Positions 38,929-46,395 of a DNA stretch of 64,000 bases are shown here, in pieces. A program made the position numbers and the translations under genes. The stretch's first letter is position 1. Each line of letters opens with the position of its first letter. The stretch spans positions 1-64,000 of the forward strand of contig JASLFU010000016.1 in NCBI GenBank assembly GCA_030150405.1, read 5' to 3'. The notes under the pieces are model-generated. The model saw only the letters and a program-made list of their open reading frames with translations. It searched no databases and was not told the DNA's origin. Source of the DNA: Ignatzschineria sp. Its GTDB lineage: Bacteria; Pseudomonadota; Gammaproteobacteria; Cardiobacteriales; Wohlfahrtiimonadaceae.

Positions 38929-40190
38929 TAGAAAGAGCAGTGGACGCTCCTGAAGATAGCGCAACTCCCCAGAGCGAAGCGCATAAATTTACCCGGAAAG
39001 ATTTTAACTTAAGCGCAAAACTTGCCGGCCTCTTTTCCATTCGTATGCTCGGCATCTTTATTATTTTGCCGATCTACTCCCTCTATACTCAAGAGTTTCT
39101 CGATTCTACCCCCCTTCTTGCCGGGCTCTTTATTAGTAGCTATGCGATGACGCAGATTCTACTGCAACCCCTCTTTGGAACGATCTCCGACTATTTCGGA
39201 CGAAAAAAGACGATCGTAGTAGGGATGCTGCTCTTTATTATCGGAAGCTTGGTGATCGCCTTTTCAAGCTCGATTTATGTGGCGATTCTCGGGCGCGTTA
39301 TTCAGGGGACGGGGGCTGTCTCTGCGGTTGTTTTAGCGCTTACAAGCGACTTAACACGAGAAGAGATCCGCGGCAAAGCGATGGCCTTAATCGGTATAAG
39401 TATCGGTCTTACCTTCGGGGTAGCGATCTTCCTATCGCCCCTTATTTTTGGTTATTTCGGGGGCTTTGGAATCTTCCTTTTTTGTGCGCTTTTGGGTGTG
39501 CTAGCGATCTATATAACGTTGATTAAGATCCCCACTCCGAAAAAGATGGTCCGTACAGAAAAGAGTGCGCTTCCGTTATCGGCGGCAATTCGGGCGGCCT
39601 TTAATAACGCCGATATTAATCGCCTCTACTTTGGGGGATTTATGGTGCATTTAACCTTAACCTTAGGGTTTACAGCCTTTCCTTGGTTGCTAAATGATGC
39701 AGGCTTTGGCCCTAAAGAGTCCTGGAAGATCTATCTCCCAAGCTTTATTTTTGCCATTGTGGTGATGTTTCCCGCTGTGGGGATGGCAGAGCGTTTACGC
39801 CGTCATCGTCCGCTCTTTTTAGCGGCGATTCTCTGCTTAGTGCTTGGGCTTTTAGGGTTATCACAAGGGGAGAGTTATCGCCTTATCTTATTATCGATGA
39901 TGATCTTCTTTTTAGGATTTAATCTATTGGAGGCGACACAACCCTCTTTAATGTCTCGCTTTGCCCCCCAATATAATCGGGGGATGGTGATGGGGCTCTT
40001 CTCCTCGAGCCAATTTATTGGCGCCGCAGTGGGCGGTATTGTAGGAAGCCTCCTCCATGGGCATTTTGAAGGCTATAATGCTGTTTTTTATACCGCCATT
40101 ATATTATTATTAATCTGGTTTATAATTGCATTCCCCATGAAGAATCCCGTAAAAAAGGTTGCCAAAGTTAGCTCGGAAGAGGCGGCATAA
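38925..40190 (+). CDS. MFS transporter, drug-efflux type
   Basis: The 421-residue protein has about twelve membrane helices. It carries the MFS loop motif between helices 2 and 3 (GTISDYFGRKKTIV) and the antiporter-type helix 5 region. Similar proteins are YajR/DHA1-like drug exporters, but the substrate cannot be read from the sequence. It starts inside the rsmI stop codon (ATGA), without an own promoter. Confidence 0.85.
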   Translation: MIERAVDAPEDSATPQSEAHKFTRKDFNLSAKLAGLFSIRMLGIFIILPIYSLYTQEFLDSTPLLAGLFISSYAMTQILLQPLFGTISDYFGRKKTIVVGMLLFIIGSLVIAFSSSIYVAILGRVIQGTGAVSAVVLALTSDLTREEIRGKAMALIGISIGLTFGVAIFLSPLIFGYFGGFGIFLFCALLGVLAIYITLIKIPTPKKMVRTEKSALPLSAAIRAAFNNADINRLYFGGFMVHLTLTLGFTAFPWLLNDAGFGPKESWKIYLPSFIFAIVVMFPAVGMAERLRRHRPLFLAAILCLVLGLLGLSQGESYRLILLSMMIFFLGFNLLEATQPSLMSRFAPQYNRGMVMGLFSSSQFIGAAVGGIVGSLLHGHFEGYNAVFYTAIILLLIWFIIAFPMKNPVKKVAKVSSEEAA

Positions 40191-40295
40191 TCTATTTAGA
40201 TAGGCGCTCACAGGCTGGCAAAAGGGCAATAAAGGGGCATTAAATAGTGGGCAATGGGTTTTGTATCGCCAATTTTAGATAAATGGGAGAGTTTG

Positions 40296-41048
40296 ATGAG
40301 TGAGTTAAGCCCCATCGTGGCAAGAAAGATAATAGAGATTATGGATCTAACGGTGTTAGATCTCTTTCTCGATGTAACTGATCTAATAAACCGAGCCCAT
40401 TCCCCTTATGGTAATGTCGCTGCGGTCTGTATCTACCCAGATCATGTGGAGATGGTGCGTGCCGAGCTCGATCGCCGTCATTCCTCTGTTAAATTGGCCA
40501 CTGTGGCGAACTTTCCCGAAGGGGAGCTGAATCGTTACCGTGCCATTCGCGAGGTAAAAAAGGCGATTGAAGCAGGGGCAGATGAGGTGGATGTGGTCTT
40601 TCCTTATCGTGCACTATTGCAAAATCAGGGGCGACTCTGTTTAGACTTTTTAATGGCGATCCGGCAAGAGATTCCAGAGACAGCGGTTTTTAAAGTGATT
40701 ATTGAAACGGGCCGTTTAGAGACGGAAGATAAGATCAAAGAGGCTACTCGATTAGCCGCTAAAGCGGGGGCGGATTTTGTGAAAACGTCCACTGGGCGGA
40801 AAAAGCCGGGGGCATCTTTAAAGGCGGCCCGCTGGATGATGGAGACTCTGCTTGCAGGTGATTATGAGCATCAAACCGGAATAAAGATCTCCGGTGGTGT
40901 TCGGGAGTATAGAGATGCGGTACAATATCTCGATCTTGCCATTGAGATGATGGGCATCGACTGGGTAACGCCGGAACACTTTAGAATTGGCTCATCTCAG
41001 CTTTATGACAATCTTATAGAAATTATTGAGACTGCCGAGCGGTCTTAA
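40296..41048 (+). CDS. deoC: Deoxyribose-phosphate aldolase
   Basis: Class I aldolase splitting 2-deoxyribose-5-phosphate into acetaldehyde and glyceraldehyde-3-phosphate. From ATG 40296 the product has 250 residues with DEVDVVFPYRALL, the Schiff-base lysine region VFKVIIETGRL, ADFVKTSTGR and the second lysine in GIKISGGVR. GGGAGA 5 nt before ATG 40296 supports this start over ATG 40254. No other deo genes are adjacent. Confidence 0.93.
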   Translation: MSELSPIVARKIIEIMDLTVLDLFLDVTDLINRAHSPYGNVAAVCIYPDHVEMVRAELDRRHSSVKLATVANFPEGELNRYRAIREVKKAIEAGADEVDVVFPYRALLQNQGRLCLDFLMAIRQEIPETAVFKVIIETGRLETEDKIKEATRLAAKAGADFVKTSTGRKKPGASLKAARWMMETLLAGDYEHQTGIKISGGVREYRDAVQYLDLAIEMMGIDWVTPEHFRIGSSQLYDNLIEIIETAERS

Positions 41049-41080
41049 TTCGTTAATCTTTAACAACTGAAGAGAATCTG

Positions 41081-41854
41081 ATGAATTCATACACACAAGT
41101 TGCCCAACAAGTGGCGATTGATGCGGGGCGTTCTATTCGCTCAATTTTTTACCGTCTTGAGAGACTTAATCCAGAGCAACAAGCAGATGATGCGCTCTAC
41201 AAGCGTTTTTACGAGCAGATTGAAGCGGAGCTTGTGGAGGGGATTTTAAAGCTTTATCCCAATCACACCATCTACGCGAGCAATCTCTCGACCTTAAAAA
41301 ATGATTCCCGTTTTGAGTGGTTTATCAGTCTAAGTGGAGAGGAGAACTTCCGGGCGCGTAATCCTCACTTTTCTGTTACATTAGCGCTCGATATGGATGG
41401 GGAGACCCATGCCGCCGTAATTTATGATCCTATAGCCGATAAGGTGACGACTGCTTCCCGCACAGAAGGGGCGTTACAGGAGGATCAGCGTTTACGGATT
41501 GAAAAGAGCGATGGTAAGATCGCCAATGCCAATATCCTCACTCAATTTTCCCGAGATGAAGCACAGCTCTCACGGATCGCTTATCTTCATAAAATCAGCC
41601 GTTCCGTGCGGGTATTAGGGGATATTGCGCAAGATACCATCTTGGTGGCGAAGGGTGTCTATTCAGGCTTTTTTGCAGATGAGTTTGATCATAATGCGTT
41701 AAAGGCGGCGGCTTTAGTGGCGAAAGAGGCGGGGCTTTTAGTTACAGATTTTAGAGGCGCCGAAGATGTGGAGAAGAGCGGAAAAGTGGTGATTGCCCAT
41801 CCTCGCTTATTAAAAGAGTTTTTAAAATCTTTAAATCAAGCGGGCATTCATTAA
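41081..41854 (+). CDS. SuhB/inositol monophosphatase family protein without metal-binding motifs
   Basis: The 257 residues align by pattern with SuhB: VAIDAGRSIRSIFY at the start, LYPNHTIYA, then NPHFSVTLALDMDGETHAAVIYDP and the end ARVAKEAG-like region KAAALVAKEAGLLVTDF. Catalytic motifs are lost. The usual EES/GEE is ASN (66-68), the DPxDGT motif is replaced by ISLSGEENF (82-90), and WDxAAG by FDHNAL (202-207), keeping only the Asp. It should therefore be catalytically dead or altered. E. coli SuhB works in rRNA antitermination through NusA in a way not needing catalysis, so a regulatory role is possible (inference). Confidence 0.75.
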   Translation: MNSYTQVAQQVAIDAGRSIRSIFYRLERLNPEQQADDALYKRFYEQIEAELVEGILKLYPNHTIYASNLSTLKNDSRFEWFISLSGEENFRARNPHFSVTLALDMDGETHAAVIYDPIADKVTTASRTEGALQEDQRLRIEKSDGKIANANILTQFSRDEAQLSRIAYLHKISRSVRVLGDIAQDTILVAKGVYSGFFADEFDHNALKAAALVAKEAGLLVTDFRGAEDVEKSGKVVIAHPRLLKEFLKSLNQAGIH

Positions 41855-41925
41855 TTTTAATCAGTGATTTAATAGCAGATTAAGGAATAATAGAGAGAAT
41901 TAAGGAGAATCCTTAAATCGATGTA

Positions 41926-41962
41926 AAGGCTAAGCTATCTCCAGAGGTTTAGCCTTCTTTTA
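41926..41962 (+). terminator. Terminator after the SuhB-like gene
   Basis: AAGGCTAAGC (41926-41935) pairs with GTTTAGCCTT (41947-41956), with one G.U, followed by CTTTTATTTT. Confidence 0.75.
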
Positions 41963-42032
41963 TTTTAGAGTGTGAGTTTTCGAGTATCAGCGCATATTGA
42001 GCGTATGATTAAGATCGATAAGGAGAGAAGCC

Positions 42033-42926
42033 ATGCGGCAGGGGTGCGTTAAAAAATCCCGAATAGCGAATCTGAAAGGAAGAGTTCAAGATAGCTTACG
42101 TAGAGCAAAACGCTGGATACGTCCAGGGGGATATCTCTGCCTGCCTCTTTTAGGGCTCTTCTCTTCATCCTTAGGGGTGGCTAAACCGATTGAGGGGATC
42201 GATTTTTCTCGGGTACTCTTTCAGCAGCATCGCTACGTTACCACAACGCTCGATCTTACCCAGCATGAACTGGAGCATTTCTGGATTAATGAAAAAACAG
42301 GGCAGAACTTCCATACCTTAAGTGCTTTAAGAAGAGCGATTAACGATGAGGGGGATCGCCTTATCTTTGCGGTCAACTCCGGCATCTACACTAAAGAGAA
42401 TCGCCCCTTAGGCCTCCATATTGAAGATGGTGAGGAGCTTATCCCTCTAAATAGAGTGAAGTTTAATGAGGGGCAGGGTAATTTCTCGCTCTTGCCAAAT
42501 GGTGTCTTCTATCTGGATCGAAAAGGGCGGGCCCACGTGGTGGAGACCGATCGCTTTGCAGAGCTCCAAAAGCAGTTTAAAGCAGGTGATGTGACGGCGG
42601 CAACCCAATCTGGACCAATGCTCTTAATTAATGGGCGCTATAATCCCCATCTTATTGAGGGTTCTGATAGCTTGCGCTTACGCAGCGGTGTATGTGCGCA
42701 AGATGAGGGGCAAACGGTCCATTTTGTGGTGACGGAAGATGATGTAAGTTTCCATGAGTTTGCCTCCTTCTTTAAAGAGGAGCTGGCCTGTGAGAATGCT
42801 CTCTACCTCGATGGTACTTTAGCCCGTTTTTATGTGAATAATCGTCTCTATGGGGCGCCTTTCTGGCGCTCTAAACCACTGGTGGGAATTTGGGGCGTAC
42901 GTCAAAAAGGGGAGCAGGGGGAGTAG
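42033..42926 (+). CDS. Phosphodiester glycosidase (NAGPA, DUF2233) domain protein, exported
   Basis: The 297-residue product has a basic N-terminus of about 33 residues and a hydrophobic signal segment (about 34-50), then a NAGPA-type domain. Typical sequence includes FAVNSGIYTKENRPLGLHIEDG, NFSLLPNGVFYL, TQSGPMLLINGRYNP and ENALYLDGTLARFYV. The mammalian member removes GlcNAc from phosphodiesters; bacterial substrates are mostly unknown. AAGGAGAG precedes ATG 42033. It lies alone between terminators and cpxA. Confidence 0.85.
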   Translation: MRQGCVKKSRIANLKGRVQDSLRRAKRWIRPGGYLCLPLLGLFSSSLGVAKPIEGIDFSRVLFQQHRYVTTTLDLTQHELEHFWINEKTGQNFHTLSALRRAINDEGDRLIFAVNSGIYTKENRPLGLHIEDGEELIPLNRVKFNEGQGNFSLLPNGVFYLDRKGRAHVVETDRFAELQKQFKAGDVTAATQSGPMLLINGRYNPHLIEGSDSLRLRSGVCAQDEGQTVHFVVTEDDVSFHEFASFFKEELACENALYLDGTLARFYVNNRLYGAPFWRSKPLVGIWGVRQKGEQGE

Positions 42927-43073
42927 GGCTGAGTTTAGTCGCCTACATTTTAGTTATCTGAACTTTGCTTCCTTCAGTTTTTTTTCAGTCTGACTTCCCT
43001 AATAATCTTTCTTCTCTATCAGGGAGGCTATTTTGCCATGTCCATTACTTATTACCGTTACTATTATTATCTT

Positions 43074-44423
43074 TTAAGGTATGGGGCTTAAGGGCAAAAT
43101 AATGGTGATGGAGAGGCCATTATCATTTTTAGCATGGATCTCTCCATAGTGAGCATTAACCATCTGCTGAGCGATGGCAAGCCCTAAACCAGAGCCCCCA
43201 TAATCGATCATTCCCTCGGGGCGCTCTCCTCGGAAAAAGGCCTTAAAGAGCTCTTCGAGCTCGCTTTCCGCAACTCCCGGGCCATCATCATGCACATTAA
43301 TATAGAGCTTTCTATTTCGCTGGGTGAGCGTAACTTCGATTTTGCTCTTAGCGTAGTAGATGGCGTTACGGAGAATATTCTCCAGCCCACTATGAAAGAG
43401 CTCGGCATTGAGATTCATCGAGAGTGTAGGAATATCGTTATAGATCAGTTTTTTTCCATTCTCATTCGCTTCAAAGGCGGCATCATCAAGCAGAGGAAGA
43501 AGGATCTCTTCAATCTCCAAGGGCTCGGAAAGATCCCGATGGAGAATCATCTGCCGAGAAAGGGAGAGCATCGCCTGAATACGATCTTCAAGCTGCCCGA
43601 GGTTATCATCAATCCGCTGAATATTTTCAGGATCGGCCGTTTTGCGTAGGCGCATTAAACTATTGGCTAACCGAATGCGGGTAAGCGGAGTTCTGAGCTC
43701 GTGGGAGAGGTTGGCAAAGAGCCTATTCTTCTCATCTTCAGCTTCAGAGAGCGCATTTAACATCTGGTTAAATGTGCGGGCAAGGGTGCGGTACTCTATC
43801 GGGCCTCGCTCTAAGGTGCGATCTTCCGTCCAATCGCCTCGGGCGACACGGAGTGCCGCTTTTCGGAGATTATCCATCGGGCGGGAGAGGGTAATGGTCA
43901 GATAGATCACAAAGGGAAGACTAATCAGGCTAATAAGTAGGCTGAGCATCAAGGGTGAACTATAGAGCCGAGAGAGATAGTACGATTGCGGAGGTGAGTG
44001 GGTAACATAGTAGTAAAAGCCACTATTTCCCTTAATACGAAAAGGGCCTACAATCAATTTTCGCCCAACGGCTTGCTGGTAGATCTGATTAGAGGAGAGC
44101 GTGTTGATAATAAAACTCACAAATTGCTCATTAGGAATCTGATGGATCGCATTGTAGCGGGCATCGGTATCTTCCGGAACAATAATAAGGTAGGAGTTTT
44201 GCGTCTGATCGAGATAGAACTCGGGCGGAGTACTCAAAAGCCGTTTAACAATCTGCGTAGCGTAGAGTACTTGCTCTTTTTCGGTCACATCCAGAATCCG
44301 CCGCTGATCGAGCCGGGAAAGGAGTACCGTTAAGGTGATCATCAGCGCCATACTGAGCCAAACCACAATAAACACCCGCACACTTAGGCGGTTAAAGAGC
44401 ATAAAGGAGTTTTTGAGCTTCAT
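43074..44423 (-). CDS. cpxA: Envelope stress sensor histidine kinase, CpxA-type
   Basis: Two-component sensor of inner-membrane/periplasmic stress. The 449-residue protein has a first membrane helix near 17-37, a periplasmic domain to about 155, a second helix near 158-180, a HAMP region, the phosphorylation site H241 in ANLSHELRTPL, and an HATPase domain with NILRNAIYYA, DDGPG and GSGLGLAI. The CpxA call rests on its linkage to a CpxR-like regulator and a divergent CpxP-like protein with a CpxR box. Confidence 0.85.
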   Translation of the reverse strand: MKLKNSFMLFNRLSVRVFIVVWLSMALMITLTVLLSRLDQRRILDVTEKEQVLYATQIVKRLLSTPPEFYLDQTQNSYLIIVPEDTDARYNAIHQIPNEQFVSFIINTLSSNQIYQQAVGRKLIVGPFRIKGNSGFYYYVTHSPPQSYYLSRLYSSPLMLSLLISLISLPFVIYLTITLSRPMDNLRKAALRVARGDWTEDRTLERGPIEYRTLARTFNQMLNALSEAEDEKNRLFANLSHELRTPLTRIRLANSLMRLRKTADPENIQRIDDNLGQLEDRIQAMLSLSRQMILHRDLSEPLEIEEILLPLLDDAAFEANENGKKLIYNDIPTLSMNLNAELFHSGLENILRNAIYYAKSKIEVTLTQRNRKLYINVHDDGPGVAESELEELFKAFFRGERPEGMIDYGGSGLGLAIAQQMVNAHYGEIHAKNDNGLSITIILPLSPIP

Positions 44424-44459
44424 AGAGTGTTGGGCATCCTTATTCTATAAAGCAACAGG

Positions 44460-44511
44460 GCAAGCTAAAGCCCTAAACCGCAAAAGATGTTTAGTCCAGC
44501 CTATAGCTTGC
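44460..44511 (-). repeat. Nested inverted repeat between cpxR and cpxA
   Basis: GCAAGCTA (44460-44467) pairs with TAGCTTGC (44504-44511), and inside it CTAAAC (44473-44478) pairs with GTTTAG (44489-44494). It lies in the 209-nt gap between the two genes and could alter the ratio of regulator to kinase. Confidence 0.45.
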
Positions 44512-44632
44512 GCCTGAATGGGCTCTAAATTGTTTGTGGCAGTTCGCATAATGATAGGTGTGATATCTCTATTCCTTCCCCAATTTTTCACTTAATCTCT
44601 ACAGAATAGCTTTAAGCGCTCAAAGGGTAAAA

Positions 44633-45331
44633 TTAGTAATCGAGGAAGAGATAGCCCAGCCCATGTACTGTCTTAAACCAAGGTAAACCATTTTCCCGTT
44701 TGGGGAGTTTTTTGCGGATATTACTAAGATGCATATCGATCACTCGGTCAAAGGTTTGGTGCCGTTTACCAAGGACATTTTTGCTCAACTCTTCTCGGCT
44801 AATGGTTTCGCCTTTATGGTCGGCCATATAGTAAAGAAGGGAGAACTCCGTGCTCGTTAGATTGATGGGCTCGCCTTCATAGGTGGCCGAAAACTGCGCC
44901 TGATTAAGGACTAACCCCCCGCTCTCTATAATGGGGCTCTTATCTTGCGTGCTTTCCGTATTGTTCTGTTTCTGAATACGGATACGGGTACGAATGCGGG
45001 CAATGAGCTCCCGGTCATCAAAAGGTTTGGGAATATAATCATCAGCCCCAAGTTCTAAGCCTAAAACACGGTCGATACTATCGGCTTTTGCAGAGAGCAT
45101 TAAAACCGGGAGGTGGGGGAGCTTTTTACGAATCTCTTTAAGCGTATCCCAGCCATTTTTCTTAGGCATCATGACATCTAAAATAACAATATCGGGTACG
45201 GTGTGTTCGAGGTACTTTAAGCACTCAACACCATTATTGCAGACGGAGACCTTAAAGCCTTCAATCGTCAAAAGTTCCGATACTAATGTCTGTAATTCTA
45301 AGTCATCATCAACAAATAAAACTTTTGGCAT
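44633..45331 (-). CDS. cpxR: Response regulator, CpxR-type (OmpR family)
   Basis: DNA-binding partner of the CpxA kinase. The 232-residue protein has a receiver domain with acidic pocket D8-D10, phospho-acceptor D52 in DIVILDVMMP, Lys in PKPFDDREL, and a C-terminal winged helix (EFSLLYYMADHKGETISREEL, HLSNIRKKL). AAGGAGG precedes the start. It is transcribed away from cpxP, from a -10 TATAAT at 45353-45358 on the - strand, and the CpxR box lies between the two starts, suggesting autoregulation. Confidence 0.9.
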   Translation of the reverse strand: MPKVLFVDDDLELQTLVSELLTIEGFKVSVCNNGVECLKYLEHTVPDIVILDVMMPKKNGWDTLKEIRKKLPHLPVLMLSAKADSIDRVLGLELGADDYIPKPFDDRELIARIRTRIRIQKQNNTESTQDKSPIIESGGLVLNQAQFSATYEGEPINLTSTEFSLLYYMADHKGETISREELSKNVLGKRHQTFDRVIDMHLSNIRKKLPKRENGLPWFKTVHGLGYLFLDY

Positions 45332-45352
45332 CTAACGCCCTCCTTTTATCCC

Positions 45353-45358
45353 ATTATA
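45353..45358 (-). promoter_or_regulatory. -10 element of the cpxRA promoter
   Basis: ATTATA on the + strand reads TATAAT on the - strand, 22 nt upstream of the cpxR start. The -35 at 17 nt is poor, consistent with activator dependence. Confidence 0.55.
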
Positions 45359-45396
45359 CTCCAATCATCTTTTCAAAATCAGGGGTAAGCCTATGA

Positions 45397-45411
45397 TTTA
45401 CGTAACTTTAC
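45397..45411 (-). promoter_or_regulatory. CpxR box between cpxR and cpxP
   Basis: On the - strand the bases read GTAAA-GTTAC-GTAAA, exactly the GTAAA-N5-GTAAA CpxR consensus. It is centred near -51 relative to the start predicted from the cpxP -10 (45443-45448), a suitable place for activation, and also upstream of the cpxR promoter. Confidence 0.85.
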
Positions 45412-45442
45412 AAAGGATCATTCTGTTTCTTGCTGCCTCTTG

Positions 45443-45448
45443 TATAAT
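45443..45448 (+). promoter_or_regulatory. -10 element of the cpxP promoter
   Basis: A perfect TATAAT lies 36 nt before the cpxP start and has no good -35, as expected for a CpxR-activated promoter with the CpxR box just upstream. Confidence 0.65.
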
Positions 45449-45483
45449 GAAGACTCTACTGAGTAACTCAAAAGGAGTTCAAA

Positions 45484-46056
45484 ATGAAGAAACGTATTTT
45501 AATCACTGCAGCGGCCCTTGTGGCTCTCTCAGCGCCGGCTATGGCAGAGAAGATGGAGCAAAGAGGGGGGAACGGGGGGCAAAATAAGATCTCAACGTCC
45601 CAAAAAGTAAAGCAGGGAGAGAAGAAGTTTCCTAAAACTCATTCAGAAACCCATGGTTTTTACACCCCAGAGCGTGCAGAGCTGCGGGAAGATATGCGCC
45701 GTTTAATGAGTGGCGATACCTTTGATGAAGCGCTAGCTAAAGAGATTATCGAAAAGAGTAAACTCACCGATGAGGAGCGCTTAGAGATGCTCCGCACCCA
45801 GTTTGAAGCTCGTAAAGAGCGCCGCTTAGAGCGTATGAAAGCTAATGCCGAAGGGCGTGCAGAGCGTTTAGAGCAGAGAGCGGAGCGAGAGAAGGCGCGT
45901 CAGGAAGGGCGTTTGCCAGAAAAGAATTCACGCAAAGGTGAGCGGGGGGATAAAAATAGCGCCAAAGGAAATAAGGGTGATAGAGCCAATTCCCCCAAAG
46001 GGGAGCGAGGCCCTAAAGAGGGAAATAAACCCGGGAGAGGGCAGAATAACTCCTAA
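45484..46056 (+). CDS. cpxP: Periplasmic CpxP/Spy-like stress chaperone with basic tail
   Basis: The 190-residue protein has a signal peptide ending APAMA (about residue 21), a helical middle (about 70-140) with LTDEERLEMLRTQFEARKERR resembling the LTxxQ-type helices of CpxP/Spy, and an unusual tail (about 143-190) rich in Gly, Lys, Arg, Asn and Ser with repeats of KGERG/KGNKGDR. In E. coli, CpxP is a periplasmic inhibitor of CpxA and is not basic at the end. AAAAGGAG precedes ATG 45484. Position opposite cpxRA and a CpxR box support the CpxP assignment; the tail is the odd feature. Confidence 0.8.
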   Translation: MKKRILITAAALVALSAPAMAEKMEQRGGNGGQNKISTSQKVKQGEKKFPKTHSETHGFYTPERAELREDMRRLMSGDTFDEALAKEIIEKSKLTDEERLEMLRTQFEARKERRLERMKANAEGRAERLEQRAEREKARQEGRLPEKNSRKGERGDKNSAKGNKGDRANSPKGERGPKEGNKPGRGQNNS

Positions 46057-46166
46057 AAGTTAAGGCTCCCTAAGATGGCGATAGATGATTAAGGTGATTA
46101 ATGTTTAATGAATTAATCAATAGTCATAAATCTCTACCTTAAAGCGCTGGTAAAGTGAGGGTAAAA

Positions 46167-46188
46167 TCTTTACGAAATCTTTACGAAA
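46167..46188. repeat. Tandem 11-bp direct repeat
   Basis: TCTTTACGAAA occurs twice in a row (46167-46177 and 46178-46188). The TTTAC parts match one half of the CpxR consensus. Confidence 0.7.
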
Positions 46189-46273
46189 GCTCTCTAAAAC
46201 GCTTTATATAAGAGTTTTAAGAGGAATTATTCGCACTGAGATTTGATCGCCATCATTTAAAGGCTTAAAAAAT

Positions 46274-46321
46274 AAACCGCAAGCTTAAGGCTAAAAATCG
46301 CTTGGGCTTGCGGTTTTTTTA
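46274..46321 (+). terminator. Terminator of the cpxP transcript
   Basis: AAACCGCAAGC (46274-46284) and GCTTGCGGTTT (46306-46316) form an 11-bp stem followed by T's, with further pairing inside the loop. Confidence 0.92.
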
Positions 46322-46395
46322 ATTGTTTCTGTAATGCTTTTGCTGCTTTTTATAGGCGATATTTTGTATCCCGTATTATCTATGCCGAATTCTAC

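Larger units (their letters stand above)
46057..46395 (+). promoter_or_regulatory. cpxP 3' region with possible small RNA (339 bp without a gene)
   Basis: After cpxP there is a long 3' region ending in a strong terminator. It contains GTAAA at 46150 and 46161 and TTTAC at 46169 and 46180, four CpxR-like half-sites in inverted arrangement with 6-nt (not 5-nt) spacers, then TTTACG with a TTTATA about 17 nt on (46203-46208). A transcript from about 46216 would run to the terminator at 46274-46321. This is inference; no open frame in it looks real. Confidence 0.4.

Noticed and set aside
43290..44333. Several + strand frames opposite cpxA
   Set aside because: They follow the reading pattern of cpxA on the other strand and show no independent features.
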